NCBI RefSeq assembly: GCF_002967765.1
Contig: NZ_PUHY01000010.1
Span: forward strand, 868,001 to 932,000
Source: Blastopirellula marina
GTDB lineage: Bacteria > Planctomycetota > Planctomycetia > Pirellulales > Pirellulaceae
Direction: 5' to 3'
DNA: 64,000 nucleotides
Shown: positions 55,193 through 63,885 of the stretch, one piece after another
Layout of the letters: the number at the start of each line of letters is the position of its first letter
How positions within the stretch are numbered: the stretch's first letter is position 1
Made by a program: the position numbers and the translations under genes
The notes under the pieces: model-generated
The model's database searches: none
The model's input: only the letters and a program-made list of their open reading frames with translations
What the model was told of the DNA's origin: nothing

Positions 55193-57130
55193 CTACGCCA
55201 AGACGACTTCAATACTTTCTTCGGCCTGGGCGATCGCCAACTGCGAGAAGCTCGACTCTCCAGCCTTAAATCTGCCGACATGAACTGTATAGGTTCCTTC
55301 CGCAAACACTGGCGGACGGAACGAAGTGCCACCAACGCGTTGGGTGTAAAGCACCTCGCCGGTTTCCTCTCGCACGACCTGAACAACCGGGTTGTCCGTT
55401 TCGTCGAACTTCAACTCCGGCAGAAAACCGACCGGCTTGCGACCATCGTAATCGGCCACGGCCACCTTGATCGGCCAACCAGGGAACTGCTCGCCATCTC
55501 CCTTCTTCGCATCCGAGAAACGTGGCCAGCATTCAATAGTGACCTCTTGCGTCTTCTTGTTGAATCGCACGATCCCGTAACCGTCGGCTCGCTGCTTTTC
55601 GTCGCGGATGTTTGGCGGGTTGGCGTACGCCATCATCGAGATCTTGTTACCCAGGCCATCCTTGAAGTCGCCCGTCCATGGAAGTGGGCTATCAGGCACC
55701 GGATGTGGACCTGGCTTTTCATCAAGCGGATGCCACCAACGTCCGTAGATCGTATTGACCAACGCCGGGCTGGTGAATCCGTAAGGGCCGTCACCGAAGT
55801 CATCGATACCGTGCTTCACAACCACGGCCAAGTGCTGGTCGCCACAAAGATGGATCGCTTTCGCTCGGCGGATCTCTTCCAGAGCTTTCTTACGTCCCGT
55901 TTGCGGCCAGCCGTTGCAATCGAGGTCGGCCAACAAACGCCCCGTTTCGGAACCGTGCATATGAACGGCACCACAAAAAGCGGTTTGCGAGAGAACGCAC
56001 TTCATCTGCACGTCGCTCCAATCTTGTCCCCAATCCTTCAGGAACTTCAACTGTCGCTCGCCGAGCAGAACCAAACCAGGCAAATCGATCGACTTCGGAT
56101 CGTAGCTAGGATCGTTGATATGATCCGGACGCGGACCCATTTGAGGAATCTTGCCTGCCGGGCCGCTCTTGAACTTACGGTCTTCGAGAATCGCGAAGTC
56201 GACGCCACCGACCTTCATGCTGGTGAAGTAAACGGTAATGCCACGTTCGATGGTTGCCGGATCAGGGGAATCAGGGAGGTGCCACGACTGTTGTCGCTGA
56301 ACCATGTTGACGTATTCGGCAGGAAACATGAAGCCGCCATCCGCGTTGCCAGGCAGCGTCGAGAGCTTGCCATTCTCGCCCCAGAGGTTAGGCTGGCCGA
56401 CGTCATGATCGTCAGGCGTACAGATCGCAGGACGATCACGAATGACATCGCGAAATTGAAGTCCAAATTCAATCCAACCTGCAGTATGTTCTGTGTGGCG
56501 GTAGGTTTGATCGCCGGCGAAGAACAATAGATCTGGATCTTGCAGCAGCAGGTTTTCCAGAATCTCAGGTCGAGCACCGACCGTCCTGCTTGAGTTACAA
56601 GACATGTTGGCCACGACGATCGTTTCTTTGTCGATCGGATCTTTGCGGATCGAACCTTCAAACATCGCCTTCTTACCGTGACGGACGCGATAAGGCACCG
56701 TTTTCGATCCGTCCCAATCTTCAACACGGAAGTGAGCACTCCAGCCAGGGAATAGGACCTCTTCCTTTGCGATCTCGACCCACTCGTCATCTTGTTTGAT
56801 TTCGAGACGGGCGATGCGTGCTTCATCTGGCTTTAGTGGATAAAGCTGGGCGGTCATCTTCATTACACCGTTATTCTGGGTGTAAACCGCGAAGGCGACT
56901 ACTTCGTCACGTGGGACGAGCATTGGCGGAGGTGGCGTCTTACCGTTCGCCTTCTTGTCCCACCAATTGCCAACGGCCAGCGAGTCCAAACGCTTGTGGT
57001 CTTCGCCAAACGGCATCGCGGGATCGATGTCCGCAGGGATAGCGGAATCTTGAGCCGAAACCAACGCCGCGGGGCCACCCCAGGCGAAGATCGAAGAGAG
57101 TTTCAGCCAGATACGTCGAGAGAGCTTCAT
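55193..57130 (-). CDS. PhoD-like metallophosphoesterase (alkaline phosphatase D family)
   Basis: The 645-residue exported protein starts with SRRIWLKLSSIFAWGGPAA, a Tat-type twin-arginine signal. The catalytic half has VVANMSCNSSR, FFAGDQTYRHTEH and DDHDVGQPN, the metal-binding Asp, Asn and His blocks of PhoD. An N-terminal beta domain (residues ~75-150) precedes it, and a later block holds HLCGDQHLAVVV, giving the last metal-binding His. PhoDs hydrolyse phosphate mono- and diesters with Ca/Fe and feed phosphate uptake; no pho regulator box is clear here. Confidence 0.85.
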   Translation of the reverse strand: MKLSRRIWLKLSSIFAWGGPAALVSAQDSAIPADIDPAMPFGEDHKRLDSLAVGNWWDKKANGKTPPPPMLVPRDEVVAFAVYTQNNGVMKMTAQLYPLKPDEARIARLEIKQDDEWVEIAKEEVLFPGWSAHFRVEDWDGSKTVPYRVRHGKKAMFEGSIRKDPIDKETIVVANMSCNSSRTVGARPEILENLLLQDPDLLFFAGDQTYRHTEHTAGWIEFGLQFRDVIRDRPAICTPDDHDVGQPNLWGENGKLSTLPGNADGGFMFPAEYVNMVQRQQSWHLPDSPDPATIERGITVYFTSMKVGGVDFAILEDRKFKSGPAGKIPQMGPRPDHINDPSYDPKSIDLPGLVLLGERQLKFLKDWGQDWSDVQMKCVLSQTAFCGAVHMHGSETGRLLADLDCNGWPQTGRKKALEEIRRAKAIHLCGDQHLAVVVKHGIDDFGDGPYGFTSPALVNTIYGRWWHPLDEKPGPHPVPDSPLPWTGDFKDGLGNKISMMAYANPPNIRDEKQRADGYGIVRFNKKTQEVTIECWPRFSDAKKGDGEQFPGWPIKVAVADYDGRKPVGFLPELKFDETDNPVVQVVREETGEVLYTQRVGGTSFRPPVFAEGTYTVHVGRFKAGESSFSQLAIAQAEESIEVVLA

Positions 57131-57264
57131 GATTTTTGCTTACGAATAGAAACAAACTAGGCAGGTTAGTTGATCTTTATATTTTGGCGCAAACCACGGC
57201 CCAAACAACCAGTTTTCCCCGTTTCCTGCGTAAATCCGAGCGAAGATTCAGCTACGCGCAGCAA

Positions 57265-57298
57265 AAAACGCCCAAGCCGCACTGGGCCGGGGCGTTTT
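57265..57298. terminator. Terminator after the Ro60 gene
   Basis: AAAACGCCC (57265-57273) pairs with GGGCGTTTT (57290-57298), with GC-rich bases inside. It lies just past the stop of the TROVE gene on the minus strand, where it ends in a run of T's. Confidence 0.8.
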
Positions 57299-57317
57299 AT
57301 TGGTTCACTTGCCAGAG

Positions 57318-58973
57318 TTACAAGGAAACCTGTTCAATTTGCGAAACAAATCGGTTGGCATCTCCCTCCAGGAACGCCGCCACGACTTGGAAAACCGAGT
57401 CGCTGAAGCCACCCACATTCAGGATGTCGATCCGCTCCGGTGCTTGAGCCGTTCCATACGGTTGAAGGTCAATACAAATCAACTTGGGCGAAGGAATCTC
57501 CACCCCTCGTAGCTTCAATTGATTCTTCACGAACTGTTGCCAGGTTTCCATCACCCCAGTCGCACCGTGATACCCGTATCCGTACGGCTGACCGTTGTTG
57601 ATCCAGCTTTGATTATCGCTAAGCAAAACCACACCGGCGAAAGGCCGATTCCGCATTCGCTCGTTGGCCGCACGTAGTGGAACACTGCATTCCGTTGCAC
57701 CACCACCGTAGCGAGCCAAGCGATCGGACAAGCTTAGAATCGAATCACTCGGATCGATTTTCGCATCGTACGCAATCGTATCGAACGGGATCACCACGCT
57801 ATCCGGATTACGACGCAGGATCGCTGCCGCGAACAACGCCGCCACATCGATACAACGCATCGCCGTTGTTCCGCCACGTCCGCGATATCCGGTTACCGGA
57901 GAATGCATCGAGCCTGAAACGTCCAAGCCGATCACAACCGGTCCAGCTAGTTGTGGCACGTTTCCACATGCGTGCTCAGCCGCTTGATGCAGTGCCGACT
58001 TGATTGCTTGTGGCAACTGGTCGTCGGCATGCTTGTAAGCGGCCAGGTACTGGTAAGGGAATTGCTTGGAACGCAAGATCTCACGCTTGTCCGACAAACG
58101 CTTCGCAATCAACGATACCATCGCCTCGTCCCGCTTACCGGACTCGAACGAAAGTGCTCCCTGACGCAGCAGCGTATTCAGGTTCATCCGCAACGCCTGT
58201 GGTCCCATCTGCTTGGCGATTGCCTTCCAGGCGTTCGCATCCTTTGCCTTATCGGCCAGCAAGTCCCAACGAACGGGCAGTTCGTTCACGATACGTGCCT
58301 GCACACTTCCCTTCTCCGCTTCACGATACGTGATCAATTGCCGAACGACCTCTGGCAAATCACTGAACGTTGCCGGTTGCCACTGAGTAACGTGCTTATC
58401 GGTCAGCCAACCGAACAATGCACGCCGCTCGTTATTGACTGGCTTAGGCCGCGCCATCCGCAAGATGTCGCGCAGCGAAGGATCGTTTCCAATCGAAGCT
58501 GACAACATTGCGCGTGGCGAAGCGTTGTTCAGCCAACGCTGAAACGCCCGCTTCAAGCTGGAAGACAACCCGTTGCGACCGAAGCGACCACTCCGCACCA
58601 TCTGAAACACCGTCCGCAGCATGCGGCCGTTATCAACAACACGATCGAACACCTGGTGGGTCAGATCGGTATCGCGAACCGACAACATCACCAGCAGCGC
58701 AGCAGGCATATCCTTCATCAAACCGCGTTCACGCGAATAAATGGCCAGCTTCGCTAGGAACTTGTCGTCCTTCACTTCGTCAGCCAGCTTTAGCACATGA
58801 TCCAACTGGTCTTCCCCTGAAGCATAGAACGTTCCCGCCAAACAGCCGGTCGTTGCCAACTGAGCCAATGCATGCTTAGGTGCAAGAGCGTAGGCTGGTC
58901 CGCCTGCTTCATTGCGAGCGATCGCTTGAGACTGCTTTGACTTCACGCTTCCAAATAGAAACTTGTTCGCCAT
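57318..58973 (-). CDS. rsr: Ro60/TROVE-domain protein
   Basis: The start is ATG 58973 with CCAGGAGAAAG about 7 bases upstream; an extended frame to 59105 would run into the upstream RNA region and is rejected. The 551-residue protein has a TROVE HEAT-repeat ring (~20-340) and a C-terminal von Willebrand A domain with the MIDAS motif DVSGSMHSP (351-359), the Thr near 427 and LLSDNQSW (~451-458). Ro60 binds misfolded RNAs and Y RNAs; in bacteria it joins with nucleases such as PNPase in RNA decay and stress survival. Its neighbours are the tRNA-like RNAs directly upstream. Confidence 0.95.
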   Translation of the reverse strand: MANKFLFGSVKSKQSQAIARNEAGGPAYALAPKHALAQLATTGCLAGTFYASGEDQLDHVLKLADEVKDDKFLAKLAIYSRERGLMKDMPAALLVMLSVRDTDLTHQVFDRVVDNGRMLRTVFQMVRSGRFGRNGLSSSLKRAFQRWLNNASPRAMLSASIGNDPSLRDILRMARPKPVNNERRALFGWLTDKHVTQWQPATFSDLPEVVRQLITYREAEKGSVQARIVNELPVRWDLLADKAKDANAWKAIAKQMGPQALRMNLNTLLRQGALSFESGKRDEAMVSLIAKRLSDKREILRSKQFPYQYLAAYKHADDQLPQAIKSALHQAAEHACGNVPQLAGPVVIGLDVSGSMHSPVTGYRGRGGTTAMRCIDVAALFAAAILRRNPDSVVIPFDTIAYDAKIDPSDSILSLSDRLARYGGGATECSVPLRAANERMRNRPFAGVVLLSDNQSWINNGQPYGYGYHGATGVMETWQQFVKNQLKLRGVEIPSPKLICIDLQPYGTAQAPERIDILNVGGFSDSVFQVVAAFLEGDANRFVSQIEQVSL

Positions 58974-59008
58974 GGAATCTTTCTCCTGGCATCGGGGAAT
59001 GAAAATAG

Positions 59009-59155
59009 AAAAAGGCACACTCGACGAAATGGTGGCGAGAGCTTCGGCCCGCATGTTGAAGCGTTGAGTTCTTCTGAGATCAACGCCCGTAAGGCGGGCC
59101 GACAAGACTCGAACTTGTTAAAACCATGGACTCCCAACCGGCAGTCGAGGGTGTG
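59009..59155 (-). ncRNA. Candidate Y RNA 2 (YrlA-like, divergent)
   Basis: On the minus strand, the 5' strand 59144-59155 pairs with 59016-59025 (10 bp, CC bulge), and a UUUUU (59013-59009) follows. Inside, 59125-59147 repeats the CGACTGCCGRTTGG motif of RNA 1. A canonical T-arm (59102-59118, loop TTCGAGT) follows. Then a GC hairpin (59085-59089 / 59095-59099) stands where a capped acceptor stem would be, and a D-arm-like hairpin (59063-59067 / 59080-59084) lacking the GG pair. It ends about 36 bases before the Ro60 start. The tRNA-like half is less regular than in RNA 1. Confidence 0.6.
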
Positions 59156-59169
59156 ATGGTGAATAAGGA

Positions 59170-59306
59170 GACCGACGAAGGTTTGACCAGAGGCTTACGT
59201 CGCTCTACCAATTGAGCTACACCCCTGAAATGAAAAAGCAGGGGTGGCAGGACTCGAACCTGCAACCTACGGTTCCAAAAACATGGACTCCAATCGGCAG
59301 TCGGTC
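59170..59306 (-). ncRNA. Candidate Y RNA 1 with circularly permuted tRNA-like module
   Basis: Read on the minus strand, the 5' end GACCGAC (59306-59300) pairs 7/7 with GTCGGTC (59176-59170), closing a long stem. Then come a T-arm (59263-59247; GCAGG stem, TTCGAGT loop), CACCCCT (59246-59240), a 13-base loop, AGGGGTG (59226-59220), TA, and a D-arm (59217-59202; GCTC/GAGC, loop AATTGGTA). CACCCCT and AGGGGTG pair 7/7. The order T, acceptor, D is a permuted tRNA. Canonical U8, A14, G18-G19, A21 and T-loop bases are kept. The stem takes the place of the anticodon arm, as in YrlA Y RNAs. Confidence 0.75.
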
Positions 59307-59348
59307 ATCGTTTGGGCCGGCGTGCTTACCGAAAGCAAGCCAGCGAGG

Positions 59349-59424
59349 CTGCGGGAGTTGGAATTGAACCAACGACCCTTCGGTTCAAAGCCGAAGATCG
59401 CATACCATCAGCGAAAATCCCGCA
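59349..59424 (-). tRNA. tRNA-Gln(UUG)-like gene
   Basis: The 75-base body has a perfect 7-bp acceptor (TGCGGGA / TCCCGCA), an anticodon arm with loop CTTTGAA (anticodon TTG), a 5-base variable loop and a T-arm with loop TTCAATT. Features fit Gln: a weak U1-A72 pair and discriminator G (59349), followed by CCT, not CCA. Slight oddity: three bases separate acceptor and D-stem (TCGC/GCGA), so the D-arm is shifted by one. It may be a working tRNA or a mimic. It directly precedes the Y RNA region on the same strand. Confidence 0.65.
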
Positions 59425-59771
59425 TGATTTGCGAGGAGTGCCTTTTTCTTAAGAGCTGCCCTAGGCAACGAAAAAAGCTCCCCGCCAACTTTGACGAAGA
59501 GCCTATGCTGCCTGCTTGGCAAATAGGTCAATGCGTCAAAGACTGAGATAGATTCGATTGAATTGAAGTGTTTGTTGTTTCAATTCTTGCTCGAACCTGG
59601 GTTGCAGAAATGGTCGTGTTGATTGCCTTCGCGAGAACACTTGATCTCTCCTGGATCGTGCCCAACCAATGCTTAGTCGGAAAGATGATAATTTCGTTCT
59701 GCTAGGTAAGACCACGCATGCGCAAATCGGTTCGCACGGTACGCGAAAATTGTTACCAATAACTTAAGACA
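59425..59771. other. Intergenic region upstream of the tRNA/Y RNA locus
   Basis: These 347 bases separate the RNA locus from the ZIP transporter stop, both on the minus strand. They should contain the promoter for tRNA-Gln and the Y RNAs. On the minus strand a TTGACC-like box occurs about 90 bases before the tRNA, with only weak -10 candidates. A GAGC hairpin with a T6 run near 59472-59480 might terminate readthrough. No gene is seen. Confidence 0.35.
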
Positions 59772-60485
59772 CTAGTGCAACAAATCATGGCCAAGGATAC
59801 CCAGGGCAAAACCAAGTACCGCCCCCAACGGCGGCGCCCAAGCGTTTTCTAGTCGTACGCCAGGGGCAATGTCTTGAAATACCAGAAAGAGAATACCACC
59901 TCCCGCAATCATTTTGATCACGGCGACCAGCGTAGGAAATTGAGCTAAAAGAAAGTAGCCACTGAGGCCAGCGATCGGTCCCAACATCGCCAGCCCAGCG
60001 AAAACGACCACGATTCGAAGTCCGGTTAAACTAGGACCGCGGTTCATTTCTCGATACGCGTTGAATCCTTCCGGGAAGTTCTGTAGTCCGATCAAAAAGG
60101 CCAATAACAAACCAGAATCACCGCCAGTGCTGAAGACCGCCCCCAGGGCCATCGCCTCGGGAATGAAGTCGGCCAACATCGCAACAAGCTGGCTCGTGGC
60201 ACTCTTCCTTCGCGCCAACATAATATCGAGCCAGCAGAAGATCACGCCTCCGACGATGAACCAGGTTACGGACTCAATGGGACTCAGTATTTCACTCGCT
60301 TCCGGCACCAATACCAAAGCTACGGCCGAGAACAACGCACCACCACCAAATGCCAGCACGGCATGTCGGAATTCTTCCTCTAACCAGTCAGGATGGATGT
60401 GTTCAAAGCGTGCCAGAATCGCCCCAGCCGGCATCGAAAGCCCAGCTAATAAGGTCAAGACAGCTACCGTTATCCAATCGTCCAT
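59772..60485 (-). CDS. ZIP-family metal transporter
   Basis: This 237-residue protein, from ATG 60485, has about eight membrane segments. The ZIP metal-path helices are DFIPEAMALGA (TM4) and GLQNFPEGFNA (TM5). The usual H-N-x-P-E-G of TM4 is DFIPEA here, so the site differs from standard ZIPs and specificity may too. ZIPs import zinc, iron or manganese. Confidence 0.85.
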   Translation of the reverse strand: MDDWITVAVLTLLAGLSMPAGAILARFEHIHPDWLEEEFRHAVLAFGGGALFSAVALVLVPEASEILSPIESVTWFIVGGVIFCWLDIMLARRKSATSQLVAMLADFIPEAMALGAVFSTGGDSGLLLAFLIGLQNFPEGFNAYREMNRGPSLTGLRIVVVFAGLAMLGPIAGLSGYFLLAQFPTLVAVIKMIAGGGILFLVFQDIAPGVRLENAWAPPLGAVLGFALGILGHDLLH

Positions 60486-60715
60486 GGCGGAAAACTTAGA
60501 AGTGAAATTGGAAACATCCCGATTCACCGAAACCAACGATTCTTTTCGGCGCGTTGTTTGCTCGTTAGTTTCAGCAATCTATTGAAATTGATCAATCCGT
60601 TTGCCGTGCGAGATTTACGGCCTCATCGGACGTAGTGCGGGAGCGTCGAGCAGCCAGTATGGTGCTCGTCCGACCATCATTCAGCTCCAATTTTCGGAAA
60701 AGGAAGGTCTTTGCC

Positions 60716-61885
60716 ATGAACCCCCAAATGATTCAATCGCTCGTTAACGAACCCAGCGATGTCTGCGTTTCGCTCTACATGCCGATGTTTCGCTTTGGTA
60801 GAGAGGTCCAGCAAAATGAAATTCGCTTCCGGAACCTATTAAAAGATGCAGAGCAATTGCTCACTCAAGACGAAGCCACGACGGAAGAATCTCGCAAGGC
60901 AGTGTTGAGTCAGTTGGAAGAGTTCCGACTTGATACCAATCACGATGCCTGGAAACATCCGCGGGCTGGATTGGCTTTGTTCGCCACTCCTGACTCGCTG
61001 GAGGTGTTTCCAATGGGCTACGTCATGGGCGAACAAGTACATGTCGGAGAACGATTCTATTTGAGGCCACTTCTTCCCGCACTGCATGGCGATGGCAGCT
61101 TTGTTGTGCTGGCCGTCAGTCAGAAGCATGTTCGCCTATTCGAGGGGAATCGCGACTCGCTGGAGGAACGCTTCCCAGAGGACTTGCCAGATAACCTGAA
61201 GGATGCTTTGAACATCGACGATTACATCACGTCGATCCAGCACTTTAGTTACTCCAGCGGTAACAATGTCGATACGATGTACCACGGACAAGGCGCCGGT
61301 GAAGACGATCACAAGGCAAACATTCTGCAGTTCTTCCATCGGATTGATGGTCCGCTTTCTGAGTATCTGGAAGGTCGTGACGATCCACTGATCTTCGCTG
61401 GTGTCGACTACCTGTTTCCAATCTTTAAGGAAGTAAGTAGCTACAAACATCTGCTAGCCGAGGCGGTCGAAGGCAACTTCGATGATGCCTCGATCGAAGA
61501 GATTCATAGCAAGGCGCTGACAATCGTTGAGCCTCATTTCCAACAGGAAACGACGGAAGCGATTGAGAGTTATCAGGACGCTTACGGACGTAACTGTGCC
61601 ACCGAAGACCTCGATACCATTTTGCAGGCCGCCCAGATGGGAGCAGTAGATACGCTACTCATTCGAGAGAAAACTCCGGTTTGGGGGCACCTGGATTCAG
61701 ACGGACACGTCCAACGAGACGAAGCCCCTAGTGAAGTCAGCCTCGATCTTTTGGATGAAGCCGCGGTTGAGACGCTCGATAAGGGGGGTGACGTGTACGT
61801 CGTGCGTACCGAGGACTTCCCTTCTGAAAAGAGTTCGGCCGTTGCAAAACTCCGTTTCGCTATCGAAGCAACGACCTCTTCTTAA
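60716..61885 (+). CDS. baeRF-family (eRF1-like) protein
   Basis: ATG 60716, behind AGGAAGG, gives 389 residues. The sequence fits the bacterial/archaeal eRF1-like families: an N-terminal domain (DVCVSLYMPMFRFGREVQQN), a central domain with AGLALFATPDSLEVFPMGY and VVLAVSQKHVRLFEG, and a C-terminal domain with VDTLLI and GDVYVV. No GGQ peptidyl-hydrolase motif is visible, so it is not a simple release factor. It probably acts on stalled ribosomes or other RNA-protein targets. Confidence 0.75.
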   Translation: MNPQMIQSLVNEPSDVCVSLYMPMFRFGREVQQNEIRFRNLLKDAEQLLTQDEATTEESRKAVLSQLEEFRLDTNHDAWKHPRAGLALFATPDSLEVFPMGYVMGEQVHVGERFYLRPLLPALHGDGSFVVLAVSQKHVRLFEGNRDSLEERFPEDLPDNLKDALNIDDYITSIQHFSYSSGNNVDTMYHGQGAGEDDHKANILQFFHRIDGPLSEYLEGRDDPLIFAGVDYLFPIFKEVSSYKHLLAEAVEGNFDDASIEEIHSKALTIVEPHFQQETTEAIESYQDAYGRNCATEDLDTILQAAQMGAVDTLLIREKTPVWGHLDSDGHVQRDEAPSEVSLDLLDEAAVETLDKGGDVYVVRTEDFPSEKSSAVAKLRFAIEATTSS

Positions 61886-61901
61886 TTGAAAGAGAAGTCG
61901 A

Positions 61902-62894
61902 TTAGCGAGCAAAGCCCTGAACATGCTCAAGGGCTTTGGTCGTCACCACGCGGCCACGTGGCGTGCGAACGAGAAGTTCCGTTCTTAAGAGAAACGGCTC
62001 AACTTCATCGGCCAAGGTTTCCGGGGCGGCGTTCATGGTATGAGCGATCGCCTCGAGACCGGCCGGGCCTCCTCCAAACACGCGGATGATCGTGCTCAAG
62101 TATTTGCGATCCTGGTTATCAAGACCAAGCTTGTCAATCTCTTGCATCTTCATCGCATCATGAGCGAGATCGAGCGTAATGTGTCCATCCGCCTTACTCG
62201 TGACGTAGTCGCGAATCCATCGCAAGCGGTTATTTGCTACCCGTGGAGTTCCACGACTCCGCTGCGAAATCTCAAGCGACGCATCATCCTCAATCGTCAC
62301 GTCCAGTTTCGCAGCGTTGCGCCGAATGATCTCGGCAAGCTCTTCATTGGTATAGAAATCAAGATGTTCTCGTAAGGGAAAACGATCTCGTAGGGGTGCC
62401 GTAAGCATCCCGCTACGCGTTGTCGCGCCGATAAGTGTGAACGGTTTGATCTGCAGATTGATGGTCCGGGCATTGGTCCCCTCCCCGAGCACGATATCGA
62501 TGCGAAAATCCTCCATCGCGGTATAAAGGTATTCTTCAACCGCTTTGGGCAGACGATGGATTTCGTCGATAAACAGAATTGAACGCTCGTCGGCGTTGGT
62601 CAGGTAGGGTACGAGATCTTTCGGTGCTTGTAGTGCCGGTCCCGAAGTAAGTTGAAAGTTAACCCCCAGGTCCTTAGGAATGCAAGTCGCAAAGGTTGTT
62701 TTACCGAGCCCAGGGGGACCATCGAATAGGATGTGCCCTAGCGGTTCATCCCGTTTCACGGCCGCGTCGACCACCACTTTCAGTCGTTCGCGGACTTCCA
62801 ACTGGCCGACCATTTCGGAGATGGATTGTGGGCGGAGGCTACGATCTTCCTCGTTGGGGCTGTCATCGCCGCGCAAAACCGTTTCCCTGCCCAT
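61902..62894 (-). CDS. ruvB: Holliday junction ATP-dependent DNA helicase RuvB
   Basis: RuvB drives branch migration with RuvA. The start ATG 62894 (AAAGGG upstream) gives 330 residues, close to the family length. Motifs: RPQSISEMVGQ, Walker A GPPGLGKTT, Walker B ILFIDEIHRL, sensor 1 GATTRSGML, the Arg finger in APLRDRF, and a C-terminal winged helix ending PRGRVVTTKALEH. An N-terminal frame up to 63023 lacks conserved sequence. ruvA and ruvC are not in the window. Confidence 0.97.
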   Translation of the reverse strand: MGRETVLRGDDSPNEEDRSLRPQSISEMVGQLEVRERLKVVVDAAVKRDEPLGHILFDGPPGLGKTTFATCIPKDLGVNFQLTSGPALQAPKDLVPYLTNADERSILFIDEIHRLPKAVEEYLYTAMEDFRIDIVLGEGTNARTINLQIKPFTLIGATTRSGMLTAPLRDRFPLREHLDFYTNEELAEIIRRNAAKLDVTIEDDASLEISQRSRGTPRVANNRLRWIRDYVTSKADGHITLDLAHDAMKMQEIDKLGLDNQDRKYLSTIIRVFGGGPAGLEAIAHTMNAAPETLADEVEPFLLRTELLVRTPRGRVVTTKALEHVQGFAR

Positions 62895-63024
62895 CCTGGC
62901 ACCCTTTAATTTCCCTGGGAAGACTTCAATGTCACGTGTAAGTGAACAAGTGTGGACTATTACGGTTCCACTATAACAAATGATCCCCGAGGTCGGAAAG
63001 TTCGGAATCCGGAGAGTGAGCAAG

Positions 63025-63531
63025 ATGGATAATCTACAAACCAGTCAACGTTTGACGCCAGTTTGGTTTCAAATTGCAGGTCTAGCTGCGTGGCTGCTCC
63101 TTTGCTTCGCTGCCGCGGGAGTCGGTTCATCGGTCACCATCCCGCAAATCCCGACTTGGTATGCTGAGATCAACAAACCGTCGTTCAACCCTCCAAATTG
63201 GATCTTTGGGCCAGTTTGGACTGCACTCTATTTGATGATGGCCTTTTCCGTATGGCTCGTGTGGATGAAAGCTGGTTGGCTCGACGCACCTGGGGCGCTG
63301 GGGGTGTTCTGCTTTCAGTTGCTGCTAAATGTGGCCTGGTCGGTCATTTTCTTTGGCCTGGAAAACCCCACTGCAGCGGCAATTGAGATTGTGATTTTAT
63401 GGGCGGCGATTGGTGCCACGATTGCCTTATTTTGGCGACACTCGCGAATTGCAGCCCTTCTCCTGACCCCCTATTTAGCCTGGGTCAGCTTTGCGGCCGT
63501 ACTAAACTTCTCCATTATGGCCTTAAACTGA
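63025..63531 (+). CDS. tspO: TspO/MBR-family protein
   Basis: This 168-residue protein from ATG 63025 (GGAG upstream) has five membrane segments and TspO's hallmark WYAEINKPSFNPPNWIFGPVW. Bacterial TspO binds porphyrins and affects tetrapyrrole export and stress responses. It is divergent from ruvB; the gap is short. Confidence 0.92.
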   Translation: MDNLQTSQRLTPVWFQIAGLAAWLLLCFAAAGVGSSVTIPQIPTWYAEINKPSFNPPNWIFGPVWTALYLMMAFSVWLVWMKAGWLDAPGALGVFCFQLLLNVAWSVIFFGLENPTAAAIEIVILWAAIGATIALFWRHSRIAALLLTPYLAWVSFAAVLNFSIMALN

Positions 63532-63687
63532 CCACTTCTCACCCCTTCGCAATGCTCATCCCCGATCAGATCGCGAAACAGGTAGACGTGAGCAGCCTTG
63601 GACGACGATTTCCTGTTGTTGGCACCCCCTTTGCACTTGAGAAGAGCAGACACCCCATCACCCTTTCAAATCAAAGGAACCCTGACA

Positions 63688-63804
63688 ATGCCTGAAATCG
63701 CTGCCCTCGAAATGGTGCACGACGTTTCCGAACAACTTCATTTAGACATGCTGGAAACAGAAGTCATCCTGGAAGGAATGCTGTACGACGTTTACGTCAA
63801 GTAA
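63688..63804 (+). CDS. Small 38-residue protein
   Basis: ATG 63688 with AAAGGAA about 9 bases before it encodes 38 residues (PEIAALEMVHDVSEQLHLD, then a short hydrophobic end VILEGMLYDVYVK). An upstream in-frame start at 63598 lacks a ribosome site. The acidic, helical character and good ribosome site make it plausible. No family known. Confidence 0.45.
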   Translation: MPEIAALEMVHDVSEQLHLDMLETEVILEGMLYDVYVK

Positions 63805-63885
63805 GCACCAGGACAACTCAACACCACCTTAGCGGCCTGTTGGTTCTCTGCTTCAATGAAACGATCCAGAGATTTAACAGGCTGT

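Noticed and set aside
55133-56530. 465-residue plus-strand frame opposite the PhoD gene
   Set aside because: Shadow of the PhoD frame with no recognisable domain or signal.
58974-59105. Upstream start for Ro60 at 59105
   Set aside because: The added 44 residues have no family sequence, overlap the Y RNA 2 region, and the ATG at 58973 has a good ribosome site.
59170-59306. Permuted functional tRNA-Trp
   Set aside because: The acceptor, D and T parts resemble tRNA-Trp, but there is no anticodon arm with CCA; the strands where it should be are joined to a long closing stem.
59097-59424. Three ordinary tandem tRNA genes upstream of Ro60
   Set aside because: Only the rightmost element folds as a complete tRNA. 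In the others, the acceptor halves pair across elements, and the 3' half precedes the 5' half, so the permuted reading explains the sequence better.
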